A stretch of DNA of 64,000 nt from assembly GCA_029204225.1 (NCBI GenBank), contig CM055098.1:10553246-10617245 (forward strand), read 5' to 3'. The stretch's first letter is position 1. Each line of letters starts with the position of its first letter. The position numbers and the translations under genes are program-made. This DNA comes from Diphasiastrum complanatum (taxonomy: Eukaryota; Streptophyta; Lycopodiopsida; Lycopodiales; Lycopodiaceae). Below are positions 53,501-56,500 of the stretch, piece after piece. The notes beneath the pieces were generated by a model. That model was not told where the DNA came from. It saw nothing but the letters and a program-made list of their open reading frames with translations, and did no database searches.

Positions 53501-56500
53501 GTTTTAGTCGATAAGCGGACTGATTAATCTTGTTTATAGTCTTAAAGGGACAGTTGTAACGTGGAGACAGCTTGGGGCATTTCCCCGTTCGAAGGACCTT
53601 AGAATCTTTCGGGATTCTAAGATACACCCAATCACCGATCTCAAACTCTGAAGGGGAACGGCTGTGGTTAGCATAGAATTCGATCCTGAGCCGATCTAAT
53701 GCTTTCCCTAGGCACCTGCAACATTTCTTGCATGTCATGCAAGAAATCAGCTGTAGCTTGTACCTTAAGACCTTTGAGTCCGACGGAAATAGGGGAAGAT
53801 GGCTGAAATCCGTAAAAAAGCATAAAAGGACTAAATCTGGTGGAAGAATGCTTCATACTATTGTATGCGAACTCAACCATTTGGAGGTACTTTTCCCAAT
53901 CTGACTGTTGTCTGGAAACATATGCACGAAGCATATCTTCCATTGATTGGTTGACACGTTTGGTCTGCCCATCGGTGCCCATTGGATTTCGGGTGATCCG
54001 AAGACGAGAGACTTAAGGTAGTTTCCAGTCTTTCAACGATCGCTTGCCAAAACTTGCCTGTGAACTTAGAGTCGTGATCACTAATGATATCGTTTGGCAA
54101 TCCATACAACCTAAACAAATTATCAATGAAGAGTTTGTGAAAAGTTTTTACACTTGATGTGTGTGGTCGGGCTAGGGATTGAACCTAGGACCTCCCCCAT
54201 TCCGGTGGGGTGTTCTACCACTGAGCTACCTGTCCATTTATGTTCCTAGAGTGTTGTGCAAGGGCTATAACCTTGACAAACACTCCCCCTTAAGGCATGC
54301 CGCATAGCCCTTTTTAGCTATTGCCTGCCTAGGCCACACCCACAACCATGGCTCTAATACCATGTGAAAAGCTTTTACACTTGGTGTGTGTGGTCGGGCT
54401 AGGGATTAAACCTATGACCTCCCCCATTTCGGTGGGGTGCTCTACCACTGAGCTACCCGTCCATTTGTGTTCCTAGAGTGTTGTGCCTATAGCCTTGACA
54501 CTTTCTAGCAGAGTTCTGAAGCTTAGACGGTAGATTTTGTTGGAATAAACTGCGCCATTTTGGTTAGCCTGTCAACTACCACCCAAATTTACCCTTCCCT
54601 TGGGAAATCCGATCACAAAATCCATGGAAATACTTTTGCATTTCTTACTGGAAATTTCAAATGGATGTAACAGACCAGCTGCTTTGAGTCTTTCGACTTT
54701 ATTAACTTGGCATTGTTCACACTTTTGAACATATGCCTCCACATGACTTTTCATGTTTGGCTAATAAAATTCTCTTTTAACAAGGTCAAGCGTTCTCTAT
54801 ATACCAGGATGTCCCACATTGGGACTATCTTGACACTCGTGTAGGATTTGGGCCCTAATGTCCACGATGTCTGGCACACACACCTTTCCTCTATGGAAAA
54901 CTAAACCATTCCTAATGAAGAAACTGTCAGATCGATCATGGAAAAGTGCGAGGTCCATCGATCTAGCCATTCCATAATGACATCCTGGTGCCTGTCCTTT
55001 TTCTCCCTTGTAAAAAATTCTGGGGTAAACATTGGGTTCAAGAGGGCTTGCCGAGATTGTGACATGGCTTTCATCTTTCCCTCTGCCCGTTCATGCTTCC
55101 AAAGAAAGTGGAGTCTAGATCTAGAACATTCTAACCAACATAAGGTTATAAATCACTTTCTATTTCAATACTTTGGTAGCTATTCTGCTTGCAGTCTTTG
55201 AGCTTAAACACGTGGCAAAGTTCCTTTGGAGTTTCTTCAAAGAAGACTCCTATCATATGGAGAATCACAATGATATGATAGCTTCCTATCCCTCATTCTT
55301 TTTCTGTTGCTACTTTTGTAATTTTTTTGTATTCTCTGATCTTATGATACTCCTATTACATAAGAGAAAAAATTGTTGGCCATCATAGTTAATCTTTACC
55401 TTTATTGTGTTCATTTTGACCTTAGTAATAATTATCAATCTTTTAATTTGTTAGTTGTTCTAGAAGAGCAAAATGCTCCCCAATTTCATTGTCTTGAATT
55501 CCTTCACACTGCTAATTTGGACAAGAGGTATCATCTCGGTAAGAGCAACGTTGTTGCAGATGATTTATTTTGCCTTCATAGGTTTGTCATGGCAGTTTCT
55601 CCTATCCCAACTTGTTTAACATGTTGTTCGCTGGTGAACTTCTTTTGGTTGTAAAGATATCTTTCTCTATATGCAACCATGTCGGAAATGGCTGCTCTTC
55701 ATGATGGCCCCCTATGTATTTCCAGTAATGTTTTTGTTCAACCCATGCTACGCTCCACTGTGCGTTTGTCTCCTATTTGTGTCAGTTTTGGATCCCAAGA
55801 GACATTTGATTGTTTGAAACAACACTATTTTGGTCAACTATGAAGAAATACCTTTCTATTTTTTCAGCTTGCCCTTTTCATAATAATCATAAGAAATTAG
55901 TGGAAAAACTTGAGGATTCTTATTATATTGTTCATAGGCATGACCATTATACTCACATGCATGATCCCTACTGCCACATGCATGAGTTTTGAGTTTACTT
56001 GCATACACATGGTTATATACAACACTTGAGGATCAACAGAGTAAGAGAGGTGGGGGGGATACACATCCATGGCCGAATCTCATGCTACCTAGCCATTATT
56101 ATCATGCTTTAGAGATGTGGGGTATACTCATCCATGGCTGAATCTCATACTATCTAGCCATTAATCATATGTAATAGGTGTCATAAGATCAAAGAGTACA
56201 AAGTAGCTGTAGAAAAAGAATGAGGGATAGGAAGCTGTCATATCATTGTGATTCTCCAACAAATAGCAGTATACAAATGATAGGGGCTTTTTTTGAAGAC
56301 TTCTCCAAAGAAACTTTGCTACGTTGTGTTCTCTTATGAAGAAGCTCAAAGACTCCAAGTAGAATGGCTACCGAAGTAAGGAACTAGAAGGTGATTTATA
56401 ACCTTATGTCGTCTCCACACCCTACTATAGGTAGTCAGAATGGTCTCGAGTCTAGACTCCACTTTCTTTGGAAGCTTGATCCTATCTTATAAGAACTCTT

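Larger units (their letters stand above)
54136..54510 (-). mobile_element. TRIM retrotransposon with tRNA-like LTRs
   Basis: A complete 375-bp miniature LTR element. TSD GAGTT at 54131-54135 and 54511-54515. LTRs 54136-54282 (147 bp) and 54363-54510 (148 bp), both with TG/CA ends. The internal region is only 80 bp: polypurine tract AAGGGGGAG (minus strand, 54283-54291) against the 3' LTR, and primer site TGGTATTAGAGCC (minus strand, 54350-54362) against the 5' LTR; this is the tRNA-Met site with one change. No coding capacity. Each LTR contains a 72-nt tRNA cloverleaf. The LTRs have diverged by several substitutions and a 6-bp indel, so the insertion is old. The host is the Ty3 integrase. Confidence 0.9.
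53345..54850 (-). pseudogene. Ty3 integrase, split by a TRIM
   Basis: Finger and first Asp: FYWPNMKSHVEAYVQKCEQC, then SISMDFVIGFPKG. Second Asp: LPNDIISDHDSKFTGKFWQA. Third catalytic position: TKRVNQSMEDMLRAYVSRQQ, where the usual Glu of TERVNQ is Lys. C-terminus: EFEIGDWVYLRIPK, YNCPFKTINKINQSAYRLKL and IHPVFNASHLK. Frame changes occur near 53960. The TRIM at 54136-54510 interrupts it between the first and second Asp. Confidence 0.85.
52800..55075 (-). mobile_element. Ty3/gypsy chromovirus, internally deleted
   Basis: In element order from the right: gag piece (55075-54905), integrase H2C2 finger and core (54850-53690, split by a TRIM), integrase C-terminus (53740-53345), chromodomain (53345-53230), polypurine tract (ttccctccccc at 53212-53222), LTR ending TAACA at 53211. 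RT and RNase H are missing. It shares its LTR and 3' layout with 38966-40200. Confidence 0.85.

Noticed and set aside
54164-54462. Two tRNA genes
   Set aside because: Both lie inside LTRs of a TRIM with TSD, have acceptor mismatches, differ from each other in the anticodon loop and have no T-run terminator. Called tRNA-like parts of the element instead.
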